DNA of 64,000 bases from Orientallactaga sibirica (taxonomy: Eukaryota; Chordata; Mammalia; Rodentia; Dipodidae), in NCBI GenBank assembly GCA_036365145.1, contig JAEOAD010002182.1, positions 1-64,000 on the forward strand, in the 5' to 3' direction. Numbering within the stretch: the first letter of the stretch is position 1; the number at the start of each line of letters is the position of its first letter. Shown here piece after piece: positions 12,707-23,245 of this stretch. A program made the position numbers and the translations under genes. The notes beneath the pieces are model-generated. The model saw only the letters and a list, made by a program, of their open reading frames with translations, had not been told where the DNA came from and did no database searches.

Positions 12707-12915
12707 TGTTAGCCTTCCATTGCTATAACAAAATACCCAAGGTAATCAGCTTATAAAGAAAAAGGGCTTATACTGGCTCATAAGTTTGAAAGTTTCAGCC
12801 CATGATCAGTTGGCCCTGCTGCTTTGTTCTGAGGGAAAACAGTACATCAGAACAAAATCACCCATCTCATCACCAGATGGGGAACATAGAGAAAGAACAA
12901 GCCTGTAACAACATG
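12707..12915. repeat. Interspersed repeat of unassigned class
   Basis: It begins 'GTTAGCCTTCCATTGCTATA' and continues with a 'CAGCTTATAAAG' segment. Related openings occur at 31808 and 45773. I recognise it as a rodent interspersed repeat but cannot name the family. Confidence 0.5.
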
Positions 12916-13424
12916 TATTTTTCATTGTCATTGTGAATGACTTGTTTTTCAGTTTGCTATGATATTGCCTCAATATAAATTATTGAATAGTACATTTTCC
13001 ATTCATTTAAGGTGCGATTTGCATCATGTACTGTGTTCCTGTATTGTTTTAGGTTTGTCCCTGGATTTTTCCTCACTTTGTTATAGTGTTTTCCATGCAA
13101 TTAATAAACCACTATGAAAAGTTTACGTTGTTGTGAATCTTAATAATAAAAATCTGGAAGATGTAGTCCATCCTCACTAACTTTTCCAGCTACTCTTGTT
13201 TTTCTATATCAACTTCAGAACCAGCTAGATAAGCTACATATACAAGTCTTAAATACCCTGTTGCCATTTTTCTTTTTGGTTGGGAATTGCCAAATATTGT
13301 TGATAATTTAAGAGTAAATGAAATCTTAGTTGTGTTGACTTCATACAAAAACATGACCTCCTTTTCCATTGTTTAAATCTAGTTTTATATCTTACAGCGT
13401 ATTTCAAAGTTGTTTTTTAAATTA
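12916..13424. other. AT-rich gene-free stretch
   Basis: No ORF of note, no splice-like exon and no recognisable repeat. Confidence 0.6.
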
Positions 13425-13624
13425 ATTAATTTATTTATTTGAGAGAGAGAGAGAAAAAGAGAGAGAGAAAGAGAATGAGTGCACCAGGGCCTCTAGCCTC
13501 TGCAAATGAACTCCAGATGCATGTGCCACCTTGTGCATCTGGCTTATGTGGGAACTGGGGAATCGAACCTGGGTCCTTAGGCTTCTCAGGCAAGCACCTT
13601 AACTGCTAAGCCATCCCTCCAGCC
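13425..13624 (-). mobile_element. B2-type SINE, short subfamily, minus strand
   Basis: A TTTATTTATTTGAGAGAGAG tail is followed by 'GAACTCCAGATGCATGTG' and ends 'GCTAAGCCATCCCTCCAGCC'. Confidence 0.9.
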
Positions 13625-13737
13625 ATATTTCAAAGTTTGTAAATGAAATTATTTTACATTACTCTTAAGTTTGATTGTTGGGAAATACAACATATTTGTT
13701 GTTACAATAAGAATTTTTCACCCATTATATACTCTCA

Positions 13738-15841
13738 TTTTTAACTTATTTTTATTGACAACTTTATAATTATAGAAAATAAACCACGATAATTCTCTTC
13801 CCTCCCTCACTTCCCCTTCACAAATCTACTTTCTGTCATATCCCTTCCCCCTCTCAATTAGTCTTTTATTTTGATGCCATCATCTTTTCCTCCTATTATG
13901 AGTGTCCTGTGTAGGTAGTACCAGGCATTGCAAGGTCATGGATATCCAGGCCAATTTGTGTCTGGAAGATTCTGTTATAAGCAGTCCTACCCTTCCTTTG
14001 GTTCTAAATTCTTTCCACCACCTCTTGTGCAATGGACCCTAAACCTTGGAGAGTGTGATAGAGTTTCAGTGCTGAACACTCCTCTGTCACTTCATCTCAG
14101 CACTATGGTACCTTTTGCATCGTCCCAGAGGTCACAGCCATCTGAAAAGAGAAGCCTTTCTAACCAAAAGTGAGAATGGTATTAATATATGGATATGAAT
14201 AATAAGAGGAGTGGGCAGTTTGGTGAGCATAATACATACATTTAGCCAGACACCAGCAATTGTTATATCCCTAGGGCTCATGACCTCCCTTGTCATAGGT
14301 TTTCAGTACCAAGCTTATATTTCCTCCCATGGAAAAGGCCTCCAGTCCAATTAGTGAGCAGTTGGGTTCCCCCATAACAGACATGTCATTATTGCACACA
14401 TTGACTCATTTGGCATGGCTGGCCAAACTTAATGCTTGCAATGTCCACTGTTGTTTATCTCCACTGATGACTTCCCTCTCCCATAGGACTGCAGGCAGCA
14501 TAGTTTTTTCCAGCTTTCTGTCAGCTGGTCTACAGGGAGAGGTTTTCAGCTCAGCTCCAGCTTGATTTCTCAGTCACCTTACAGTCCAAGCAGATGGATC
14601 TTCAGCAATAGGGCCTTACCGTCTATTCCTGGTGGGAAACCAAGAGTCTTGGCAATGGCCTATAATGTTTTGGCACCAGGCCAACAACTCACTGGACTGT
14701 ATCCCATCCCTGGCATTGAAGTTTTTCTAGAAACAATCTATAGCTTCTGGCTTATTCATACCCTCTTAAAGTTTGATTAAGCACCCCATCCTTCCTTTAC
14801 TCATTCTCTTCCCCAGACCTCATTTAGGCCATTTTACCCTCAGTACTCTGTTCATTGAGTTACATATATGCAATACTATCCCTTTCAGTCCTCCCCTTCT
14901 CTGCTTTCCTTTATAGCCCCTTTCTAGCTTACTGACCTCTGTTACTGATTTTTACCCCAATTCATATAAAAGTCTAGACATTTCTAGCTAGAATCCATGT
15001 ATGAGAGAGAACGTGTAGCATTTTGCTTTCTGTGCCTAGGTTACCTCACATAGTATAATACTTTCCAAATCCATTTATCTGCAAATTTTATAATTTCAGT
15101 TTTCTTTACTGCTGAATAGAACTCCATTGTATAAATGTACCACATCTTCATTATCCATTCATCCATTGAGGGACATCTAGGCTGGTTCCATTTCCTAGTT
15201 GTTTTGAATAAAATGACAACAAACATGGATGAGCAAGTATCTCTAAGGTAGTGAGATGAGTCCTTAGGCTATATGCCTAGGAGTGGTATAGCTAGGTCAT
15301 ATGCTAAATCTATTTTTAGCTGTCTCAGTAACCTCCACACTGATTTACACAATGGCTGGACCAGATTACATTCCCACCAACAGTGCAGAAGGGTTCCTCT
15401 TTTTCTGCATCCTCTCTAGCATTTACTGTCATTTCTTTTCTTGATGATAGCCATTCTGACAGGCATGAGATGGAATCTCAAAGTAGTTTTAATTTGCATT
15501 TCCCTCGTGACTAAGGATGTAGAACATTTTCTAAGATGTTTATAGGCCATCTGTATTTCTTCCTTTGAAAACTCTCTATTTAGTTCCATAGCCTATTTTT
15601 TAATTGGGTTGTTTGATTTCTTATTATTTAGTTTTTTGAGTTCTTTGTATATTCTGGATATTAATCTTCTGTCAGATGTATAGCTGGCAAAGATTTTCTC
15701 CCATTCTGCAGGTTGTCTCTTTGCTCTATTCACAGTGTCCTTTGCTGTACAAAAGCTTTTTAATTTCATCAGGTCCCAGTGGTTGATTAGTGATTTTATT
15801 TCCTAAGCAACTGGGGTTAAATTCAGAAAGCCTATGCCAAT

Positions 15842-15845
<4 letters not shown>
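13738..15845 (-). mobile_element. LINE-1 fragment (copy C), 3' end, minus strand
   Basis: Its 3' terminus (plus-strand left end) is 'TTTTTATTGACAACTTTATA', also seen in sense at about 51135-51150. Then come the 3'UTR (14577-14760, similar to copy B) and the ORF2 C-terminus near 15100-15180, up to 15845. It is 5'-truncated. The open frames inside are on the wrong strand or fragmentary. Confidence 0.85.
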
Positions 15846-15878
<33 letters not shown>

Positions 15879-15950
15879 TGCTTTTGCTCTCTCATAAAAA
15901 GGCCAGTCTGTTGGGCTTGCCTCAATAAATAAATGAATGAATAATAAATT
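15846..15950 (+). mobile_element. SINE tail fragment: (TC)n plus a shared 3' extension
   Basis: A TC run is followed by 'AAAAAGGCCAGTCTG' and 'GGGCTTGCCTCAATAAATAA'. The reverse complement of the same extension is found at about 18025-18055 in another SINE. Confidence 0.55.
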
Positions 15951-16149
15951 CAAGATGCAACAAAAATTTAAAGGTAAAAATTAAGTCATAAGTTATTAGA
16001 AAATGAAAAATTTTAATAATATAAGACCATCTTAAAATACAGAAAATAGAAATAAAGCATTAAAATTGTGAAACTTTTTTTTTTTAATTTTGTTCTGTTT
16101 TGGATTTTGGGGTTTTCTTTTTTTTAAAAAGAATATTATTTTAAATATT

Positions 16150-16361
16150 TTTTTATTTATTTATTTATTTATTTGACAGAGAAAGAGGGAGAGAGAGAAA
16201 GAGAGAGAATGGGCATGCCAGGGCCTCTAGCCACTGCAGACGAACTCCAGACATATGCGCCCCCTTGTGCATCTGGCTAACATGGGACCTGGGAATCAAA
16301 CCTGGGTCCTTTGGCTTTGAAGGTAAATGCCTTAACTGCTAAACCATTCCTCCATCCCATA
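16150..16361 (-). mobile_element. B2-type SINE (tandem unit 1), minus strand
   Basis: A TTTATTTATT tail, 'GACGAACTCCAGACATATGC' and an end 'CTGCTAAACCATTCCTCCAT'. Its twin is at 17000-17214. Confidence 0.88.
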
Positions 16362-16661
16362 AAATTGTGAAACTTTTAAAATTCAAATTTTCTGGCAATT
16401 TAGAGGGACAGACTTAAAAAAGCTTTAGGGTTCCAAATCCTCCTTGCTTCTTGCTCTGTTTAGAGTTCTCCATATAATTCATGGTTTTTCAGACACATGA
16501 TCATATAATTATGCAAATAATTATGAATTATCTCTTCTGTTCCAATTTTATAGCTTAATTTTCTTTTATTGTATAATTACCTTGGCTAATATTTCCTGAA
16601 TTATATTAAACATCAGAGGTAATCAGGCTTCTTTCCCTTGTCATTAAAAAAAAACATTTCT

Positions 16662-16860
16662 TAGGTTGGAGAGATGGCTTTATGGTTAAGGCAGGCAATG
16701 AATTCTAAGGACCCAGATTTAATGCCTCAGGATCCACGTAAGCCAGATGCATATGGTGGTGCATGCATCTGGGTTCATTAGCAGTAGCTGGAGGCTCTGG
16801 CTTTCCGTGTGTCTGTCTGTCTGTCTGTCTGTCTGTCTCAAATAAGCAAATAAATAAAAT
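16662..16860 (+). mobile_element. B2-type SINE (tandem unit 1), plus strand
   Basis: Head 'TAGGTTGGAGAGATGGCTTT'. The usual TC run is replaced by a (CTGT)n run, then CAAATAAGCAAATAAATAAA. Its twin is at 17511-17702 with fewer CTGT units. Confidence 0.88.
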
Positions 16861-16999
16861 ATTTACAAAAACATTTAAGACCATCTTAAAATACAGAAAA
16901 TAGAAATAAAGCATTAAAATTGTGAAACTTTTTTTTTTTAATTTTGTTCTGTTTTGGATTTTGGGGTTTTCTTTTTAAAAAAGAATATTATTTTAAATA

Positions 17000-17214
17000 T
17001 TTTATTTATTTATTTATTTATTTATTTGACAGAGAAAGAGGAGAGAGAGAAAGAGAGAGAATGGGCATGCCAGGGCCTCTAGCCACTGCAGACGAACTCC
17101 AGACATATGCGCCCCTTGTGCATCTGGCTAACATGGGACCTGGGAATCAAACCTGGGTCCTTTGGCTTTGAAGGTAAATGCCTTAACTGCTAAACCATTC
17201 CTCCATCCCATAAA
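17000..17214 (-). mobile_element. B2-type SINE (tandem unit 2), minus strand
   Basis: Near-identical to 16150-16361, with a different ATTT count and one C missing in the CCCC run. Confidence 0.88.
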
Positions 17215-17510
17215 ATTGTGAAACTTTTAAAATTCAAATTTTCTGGCAATTTAGAGGGACAGACTTAAAAAGCTTTAGGGTTCCAAATCCTCCTTGCTTC
17301 TTGCTCTGTTTAGAGTTCTCCATATAATTCATGGTTTTTCAGACACATGATCATATAATTATGCAAATAATTATGAATTATCTCTTCTGTTCCAATTTTA
17401 TAGCTTAATTTTCTTTTATTGTATAATTATGGCTAATATTTCCTGAATTATATTAAACATCAGAGGTAATCAGGCTTCTTTCCCTTGTCATTAAAAAAAA
17501 ACATTTCTTA

Positions 17511-17702
17511 GGTTGGAGAGATGGCTTTATGGTTAAGGCAGGCAATGAATTCTAAGGACCCAGATTTAATGCCTCAGGATCCACGTAAGCCAGATGCATA
17601 TGGTGGTGCATGCATCTGGGTTCATTAGCAGTAGCTGGAGGCTCTGGCTTTCCGTGTGTCTGTCTGTCTGTCTGTCTGTCTCAAATAAGCAAATAAATAA
17701 AA
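17511..17702 (+). mobile_element. B2-type SINE (tandem unit 2), plus strand
   Basis: Near-identical to 16662-16860, with a shorter CTGT run. Confidence 0.88.
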
Positions 17703-17723
17703 TATTTACAAAAAACATTGCTT

Positions 17724-17995
17724 GGCACTGGAGAGATGACTCAGCAATTAAAGTGCTTGACTGCAAAGCCTAAGGACCTGAGTTTGATTCCCCAGTACCC
17801 ACGTAAAGCCAGATACATTAAATGGCACATGCATGTGGAGATTGTTTGCAGTAGCAGGAAGCCCTGGTGCACCCATACTCACTCTCTCTCTGTGTCTCTT
17901 TCTTTTTCTTTCTCTCTTCCTATCTCTCTTTGTGTGTATCTCTGTCTCTCTCTGCCTCTCTCTCTCATATAAATAAATAAAATTTAAAAATATTT
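17724..17995 (+). mobile_element. B2-type SINE, short subfamily
   Basis: Head 'CACTGGAGAGATGACTCAGC', B-box-like 'TTTGATTCCCCAGTACC', a long TC-rich tract and an AAATAAATAAA tail. It abuts the right end of the tandem duplication. Confidence 0.88.
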
Positions 17996-18002
17996 TTAAA
18001 AA

Positions 18003-18063
18003 CATTTCTTTTTTATTTTGTTTTTTGAGGCAAGCCAAACAGACTAGCCTTTTTGATGAGAGA

Positions 18064-18104
<41 letters not shown>

Positions 18105-18288
18105 AATGGGTGTGCCAGGACCTCCAGCCACTGAGATTGAACTCCAGACATATGCACCACCTTGTGCACATTTACTCGTGTGTTTGAATCACCTTGCGTG
18201 TCTAGCTTATGTGGGACCTGGAAGGTCAATCATAGGTTCTTAGGCTTCTCAGGCAAGTACCTTAACTGCTAAGCCATCTTTCTAGCCC
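18003..18288 (-). mobile_element. B2-type SINE, minus strand, with a 3' extension
   Basis: The left end 'GAGGCAAGCCAAACAGACTA' mirrors the extension seen at 15890. Then come (GA)n, 'GAACTCCAGACATATGCAC' and the head complement 'GCTAAGCCATCTTTCTAGCC'. Confidence 0.85.
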
Positions 18289-18297
18289 TCTTTAAAA

Positions 18298-18533
18298 AAA
18301 AAAAATTGTTTATTTTTATTTATTTATTTGAGAGTGACAGAGAGAAAGAGGCAGAGTGAGTGAGAGAGAGAGAGAATGGGTGCACCAGGGGCTACAGCCC
18401 CTGCAAACGACCTCCAGATGCATGCGCCACCTTGTGCATCTGGCTTATATGGGTCCTGGGGAATCAAGCCTCGAACTGGGGTTCTTAGGCTTCACAGGCA
18501 AGCGCTTAACCACTAAGCCATCTCTACAGCCCC
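18298..18533 (-). mobile_element. B2-type SINE, short subfamily, minus strand
   Basis: TTTATTTATTTGAGAG tail, 'CCTCCAGATGCATGCGCCAC' and an end 'ACTAAGCCATCTCTACAGCC'. Confidence 0.9.
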
Positions 18534-18539
18534 AACCTT

Positions 18540-18755
18540 CTTTTTTAAATGTTTTTAAAATAATTTTAATTTTACATTTATTTATTTATTTATGAGAAAG
18601 AGAATGGGCATGCCAGAACCTCTTTTCATTACAAACTCCAGATGCATGGGTCATTTTTTTGCATCTGGCTTCACATGAGTACTTGGGATTCTAATCTGTA
18701 ACAGCAGGCCTTGCAAGCAAATGTCTTTAACTGCTAAGCCTTCTTTATTGCCCCC
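18540..18755 (-). mobile_element. Older B2-type SINE, minus strand
   Basis: It carries 'AACTCCAGATGCATGGGTCA' and 'AACTGCTAAGCCTTCTTTA'. It is more diverged than its neighbours. Confidence 0.8.
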
Positions 18756-18774
18756 AAATCTTTCTTTTATTTAT

Positions 18775-19047
18775 TTATTTATTTATATTTTTTTATTATT
18801 TTTTATTTTTGGACAGAGACACAGAGAGAGACAGACAGAGAGGGAGAGGGAGACACAGAGATGGCACGCCAGCAGTCTCTCAGCTGCTGAGAATGAAATC
18901 CAGATGTGTGCGCCCCCTTGCAGTCACGTACGACATTGCGCCCTTGCTTCACTTTGCATCTGGCTAAACGTGGGACCTGGAGATTGGAACCGGGTTCTTA
19001 GGCTTAGCAGGCAGGCGCCTTAACCGCTAAGCCATCTCTCCAGCCCT
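18775..19047 (-). mobile_element. B2-type SINE, long subfamily, minus strand
   Basis: It has the long central block ('TGCGCCCTTGCTTCAC' in antisense) and ends 'GCTAAGCCATCTCTCCAGCC'. The CTCF-like core is at 18910-18923. Confidence 0.9.
18910..18923 (-). promoter_or_regulatory. CTCF-like core motif inside SINE
   Basis: The minus strand reads CTGCAAGGGGGCGC, with two changes at the 5' side of the core and an intact GGGGGCGC. Confidence 0.35.
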
Positions 19048-19211
19048 ATTTTATTTATTTTTATGTATATTATTCTAATTTTACATTTATAGTGGTGACT
19101 CCATTATCCTGCTCCCTGTCCTCCCTCTTCCATAGGGACCCTCATCAATGGGGAATGTGGTTCACGCATTGTGGGGGTAGTCAAGAGCGATGGGGGATAG
19201 GCCAAGTCTCT

Positions 19212-19408
19212 GCTTATTTATTTGACAGAGAGAAAGAGAGAGAGAGAAAGTGACAGATGGAGAGAGAATGGGCATGCCAGGGCTTCTAGCCAATGCAAAC
19301 AAACTCCAGATCAATATGCCACTTTGTATATGTGGCTTTACATGGTTCTGGGAAATCAAATCCAGTTCTTTAGGCTTTTCAGGCAAACTGGAGCAATCTC
19401 TCCAGCCC
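19212..19408 (-). mobile_element. B2-type SINE, minus strand
   Basis: TTATTTATTTGACAGAGAG, 'CAAACTCCAGATCAATATGC' and an end 'GAGCAATCTCTCCAGCCCC'. The head is partly deleted. Confidence 0.82.
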
Positions 19409-19944
19409 CCAAAGTGTTTCATATATTTCCAAAAATTGATATGTCAAAGTCACTCCATGATTCATGTTAAGTAGTCTCCATATACTTCTGTTTTTAAACA
19501 ATTTCTAAAATAAATAATGGATAAATGATGATCAAATATCTTTTGAAATCCATAAAAAGAATGATATTTTTCTCCTTTAATCTACTAAGATAGTAGTATT
19601 CATTTCTATTTTTATATATTCTTGCACCATTTTGAAGTAAAAAGTGAACATATTCTCATTTATAGCCCTTTTTAATTTAAATTGTTCCTGTAGGAAGATC
19701 ATGATATCAGCTTTATTTTTGTCTGCATTTAACTGCTTCTCCTTTACTTTCAACTCCTCTAATTAACCTTGCTTTGCCTACATAGGTTAACAACATCTTG
19801 GATTCTTTTAGATTCAGTATTTTATTTTTCTTTTTCGTTACATGAGTTTAACCCATTCAACTTTATTGTTTTAAGTATGTTCAGTCTATCTTCTGTGTTT
19901 TTCCTGTTATACTTTTACTTTTGTTACTTTTTAAAAAAATTCTT
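19409..19944. other. AT-rich gene-free stretch
   Basis: No recognisable exon. The T-rich parts resemble old LINE sequence but cannot be placed. Confidence 0.5.
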
Positions 19945-19945
19945 G

Positions 19946-20084
19946 GGCTGGAGAGATGGCTCAGCATTTTAGGTGCTTGCCTATAAAACCTAAAGACTCA
20001 AGTTTGATTCCCTAGTACTCACATAAAGCCAGATTCACAGTGGCACATGTGTCTGGAGTTCATTTGCAGTGGGTGGAGTCCCTG

Positions 20085-20115
<31 letters not shown>
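19946..20115 (+). mobile_element. B2-type SINE
   Basis: Head 'GGGCTGGAGAGATGGCTCAG', 'TTTGATTCCCTAGTACTC' and a (TC)n end at about 20115. Confidence 0.88.
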
Positions 20116-20116
<1 letters not shown>

Positions 20117-20118
<2 letters not shown>

Positions 20119-20268
20119 GGGTATGTTGGCACACACCTTTAATCCCAGCACTCAGAAAGCTGAGGTAGGAAGATTGCTGAGAGTTCAAGTCCAGCTTGAG
20201 ACTAATTCCAGGTCAGCCTGGGCTAGCACAAGAACTTACCTAGAAAAACCAAAAAAAAAGAAAAAAAT
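20117..20268 (+). mobile_element. B1 SINE
   Basis: 'CACCTTTAATCCCAGCACTC', 'CCAGGTCAGCCTGGGCTAGC' and an A-rich tail directly after a B2-type element. Confidence 0.88.
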
Positions 20269-20325
20269 TCTTTCACTGTAAGGTCAATGTCTGAAGGACT
20301 TTATTTTATATATGTGTGTATCCCC

Positions 20326-20540
20326 CTCAGCCCAGCACAGGAAGAAGGCCTTCTCCACATGCGGCTTCCACCTCACCGTGGTCTGCCTTTTCTTGGGACA
20401 GGCATCTTTAACTACATGCCTCTCAGTTCAGAGGAGGCTTTGGACAAGGACAATGGGTTGGCATCTTCAGTACTGTCATCATCCCCATGTTGAGTCCACT
20501 TATCTACAGAAATAAAGGGAAGGACATGATGTAAATGTAA
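20326..20540 (+). pseudogene. Olfactory receptor pseudogene fragment, OR3A-like (TM6 to C-terminus)
   Basis: Three frames pieced together give an olfactory receptor C-terminal part. 'RKKAFSTCGFHLTVVCLF' is the TM6 signature (KAFSTCxSHL). 'GTGIFNYMPLSSEEALDKD' is extracellular loop 3. 'PMLSPLIYRN' is a decayed PMLNPxIYSLRN from TM7. The wording of TM6 and the loop is closest, from memory, to the OR3A subfamily, which clusters with OR1D genes. At least two frameshifts, the loss of everything before TM6 and a damaged TM7 motif show it is dead. A B1 SINE lies immediately upstream. Confidence 0.8.
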
Positions 20541-20597
20541 GGTGAGAAAGGAGGGGAGAGTCTGAGATATCAAACAAGATGGATCAGTAATGTCATG

Positions 20598-20795
20598 AGA
20601 GTGAAAAACAGGAGAGACTGTTCAGTGGTTAAGGTACTTTCCTGCAAAGCATAAGGACTCAGGTTTGATTGCCCAGTACCCAAAGTCAGATGCACAGGGT
20701 GGCACATGCATCTGGCATTCATTCATGGCTAGAGGCCCTTGCACACCCATTCTCCTGCCCCCCTCTGTCATGCTCATAAATAATAAATAACTATG
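20598..20795 (+). mobile_element. B2-type SINE
   Basis: 'GAGAGACTGTTCAGTGGTTA', 'TTTGATTGCCCAGTACCC' and an AATAATAAATAA tail. Confidence 0.82.
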
Positions 20796-21589
20796 TGTGT
20801 GGAGTGAATGAAAAACAAGCAAGGATGGGAGATGGAAATAAATTGAGACTTCTGAATCACGATCAGCATGGGGCAACCATCCACCTTCTGCACCTTTGAT
20901 ATCATTGTAGATCCCCACTCTTCTCCCCAGAATAACCAAATAATAGTTACATTTTCCTAAAGGCACAATGGTGTAAAGGAGTCTGGATGCTCCTCTGTGC
21001 TCCCTCTGGCTAGGAGGTGACAGTAGACAGACACAGGACTGAAGGGGGCAGAAAGAAGGGAAGGAGTGTGTGCTAGAGTTCTTCTCCACAGCCAGCAGCC
21101 ATCAAAGGCCTCAGCCTCTGACATACAGGGCACACTATGCCAACTATGATGATAAAGTGCATCTCTTTCCTATACTCTTGGGCTTCCAGACACTTTTGGG
21201 CTAAAGAGTCTGTATTATACTTGAAGGGAAAAATTCTCAAGAGCAAAATCAGGGCTATGGTCTGTGCTCACAGAATCCCCTCTCATCTACTGCTCTGAGG
21301 GCCTAGAAAGTTCCTGAACATGGATGGCTTATTTCTACTTCTACCACAAGGGACAGGGACAAGATGGTCTCTCCACAGTTCTTCACATTTAGTGATCTTT
21401 CAACATATATCAGAAAATACTTTGAGAGCATTACCTCTGTGTTTCCACCCTCAGTATACCCCATGAACACTTAACACTGCCCTACCTAATCTTATCAATG
21501 TCCCCTAATGTCCCCAAATGTGACATTGCTTTTCTGGGTCCTGCCTATCCTCCAAGTCAAAAAGCTTGCTTTAAGAAGTGTAGAACTTA
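20796..21589. other. Gene-free stretch
   Basis: Open frames here (the longest on the minus strand runs into the SINE at 20.6-20.8 kb) resemble no known protein. Nothing functional is recognisable. Confidence 0.55.
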
Positions 21590-21912
21590 AGACTTGGGAA
21601 TTGGGAAGTAGCTCAGTATATAAAGTACTTGCCATGCAAGCATGGGGACCAGAGTTCAGATCTCCAGCACCCATGTAAATGCCAGGCAGGCATAGTAACC
21701 TGCCTGTCATCTCAGGAGACAGATTCGGGAGATTTCTCAGGACAAGCTGACTGGTTAGACTAGCCAAACTGGTGAGTCCTGGTTTCAAGTGAGAGACTGG
21801 CCTCAGTAACAAAGATGGAGAGTTACAGAGGAAGACACCTGACATCAACCTCTGGCCTCCACATGCCTGCACGTGTGTGTGTGTGTGTGCACGCACGTGT
21901 GTGACACACACA
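21590..21912 (+). mobile_element. B3/B4-like SINE with (GT)n end
   Basis: 'GAAGTAGCTCAGTATATAAA', 'CCAGAGTTCAGATCTCCAGC' and 'CAACCTCTGGCCTCCACATG', followed by GTGTGTGTGTGTG. This is the usual layout of rodent B3-type elements. Confidence 0.7.
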
Positions 21913-22739
21913 CCTCTTCATTTCCAAAATGTTTGACCCAATTTATGGATTGAGAAAGGTACAATAATGTTTGTTTTCTTTACCTACATCCTTGCCATTA
22001 AGTAATCATTATAAATACATTTAATTTTGGTAATATAAAATTTGAGAAATTAAAACATTTTCATTGTTACAAATTGAATGTATTTATAGAATACACTAAT
22101 ATTTGGTGAAGATATACATTGTGAAACGATTACCATAATCAAATTAATAACCAATCCCTATCACTTTTACCTAGTTATCTCCTTTTTGGGGTGAGAACAT
22201 TTCAGGTCTCCTCTCTCAGTACATATTATAACTAACTACAATCATGATTCTGTAATAGAACTCCAGACCTGTCTTCCTGTCTAGCTGAAACATACTAATC
22301 TCATTCTTTTACATCTAGATATGTGGTTTTTTTTTTTTTTTTATCTCCTCTGGCTTCTTTCAAGATTATTCCTCCATTTTGTCCCCACTTTTTTCTCATT
22401 TTTCTATAGTTCTACTTGGTGTCATCCTGTTTGTTGTTCTTTGAGTTTCCTAAATCTGTAGTTTGGTGTCTTTCATTATTTTGGAAAGATTCTCAGTCAT
22501 TATTATTTCCAAGGGTTCTTCTGTTTCTTTTTCTCTTTCTATTCTTTCTGGTTTTAGCATTGTGCTAAGTTATACCTTTTCTAATTATTCCTCAGTTTCT
22601 ATATCATCTGTTCAAGTTGTTTTCTTTCCACTTTCCTATTGTTTCAGTTTGAGAAGAATGAAGTGCACAGATGTTTTTCCTCATCTGTATCCAATCTAGT
22701 TTACCTTCTGCTACCTACAGGGAAATCCAAGACCATGAG
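21913..22739. other. AT-rich gene-free stretch
   Basis: Includes a T-run (22327-22342). No exon or repeat can be named with confidence. Confidence 0.5.
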
Positions 22740-22880
22740 GCCAGTACAGGGCCAAGCATGATAGTACACACCTGTAACCTAGCCCTCAGGAGACAGAGGC
22801 AAGTGCAAAGCCAGCATGGACTGCATGATGAGTTCTAGGACAGTCAGGGCTACATAGTGAAACCCTGACTCAAAACAATT
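22740..22880 (+). mobile_element. B1 SINE, diverged
   Basis: 'GGCCAAGCATGATAGTACAC' start, 'AGTCAGGGCTACATAGTGAA' end. Confidence 0.8.
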
Positions 22881-22885
22881 TTTTT

Positions 22886-23037
22886 TTTTTTTTTTTTTTT
22901 TATGAGGTAGGGTCGTGCTCTAGCCCAGGCTGACCTGGAATTCAATATATAGTTTCAGGCTAGCTTTGAACTCACAGAGATCCTCCTACCTCTGTCTCCC
23001 AGGTGCTGGGATTAAAGGCATGTGCCACCATGCCTAA
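22886..23037 (-). mobile_element. B1 SINE, minus strand
   Basis: T-run, 'GCCCAGGCTGACCTGGAATT', 'CAGGTGCTGGGATTAAAGGC' and 'CCACCATGCCTA'. It lies tail-to-tail with the preceding plus-strand B1. Confidence 0.9.
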
Positions 23038-23051
23038 ATGTTTTGTTTTGT

Positions 23052-23245
23052 TTTCAAAAATATTGTATTTATTTATGAGAAAGTGAGCATGGATGCACAT
23101 GCCAGGGCATCCTGCTGCTACAAACGAACTCCAGATGCATTTGCCGCTTTCTGCATCTGTCTTTACATGGGTAATGGAGAATTGAACCCAGGCTATCAGG
23201 CTTTGCAAGCAAGTGTCATTAATCACTAAGCCATCACTCCACAAC
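23052..23245 (-). mobile_element. B2-type SINE, minus strand
   Basis: 'TTTATTTATGAGAAAGTGAG', 'CGAACTCCAGATGCATTTGC' and an end 'CACTAAGCCATCACTCCAC'. Confidence 0.88.

Larger units (their letters stand above)
16023..17718 (+). repeat. Recent tandem duplication, two ~850-bp units
   Basis: Unit 1 (16023-16876) and unit 2 (16877-17718) align throughout with a period of 854 bases. Both start 'AAGACCATCTTAAAATACAG' and end 'ATTTACAAAAA'. Differences are few: microsatellite unit counts (ATTT, CTGT), single-base homopolymer changes, and 'TTACCTTGG' versus 'TTATGG' near 16580/17430. Each unit contains one minus-strand and one plus-strand SINE. No gene is included. Confidence 0.95.

Noticed and set aside
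16023..17718. LTR pair (two ~850-bp direct repeats)
   Set aside because: The units directly abut with no internal region, lack TG...CA ends and contain SINEs. It is a plain tandem duplication.
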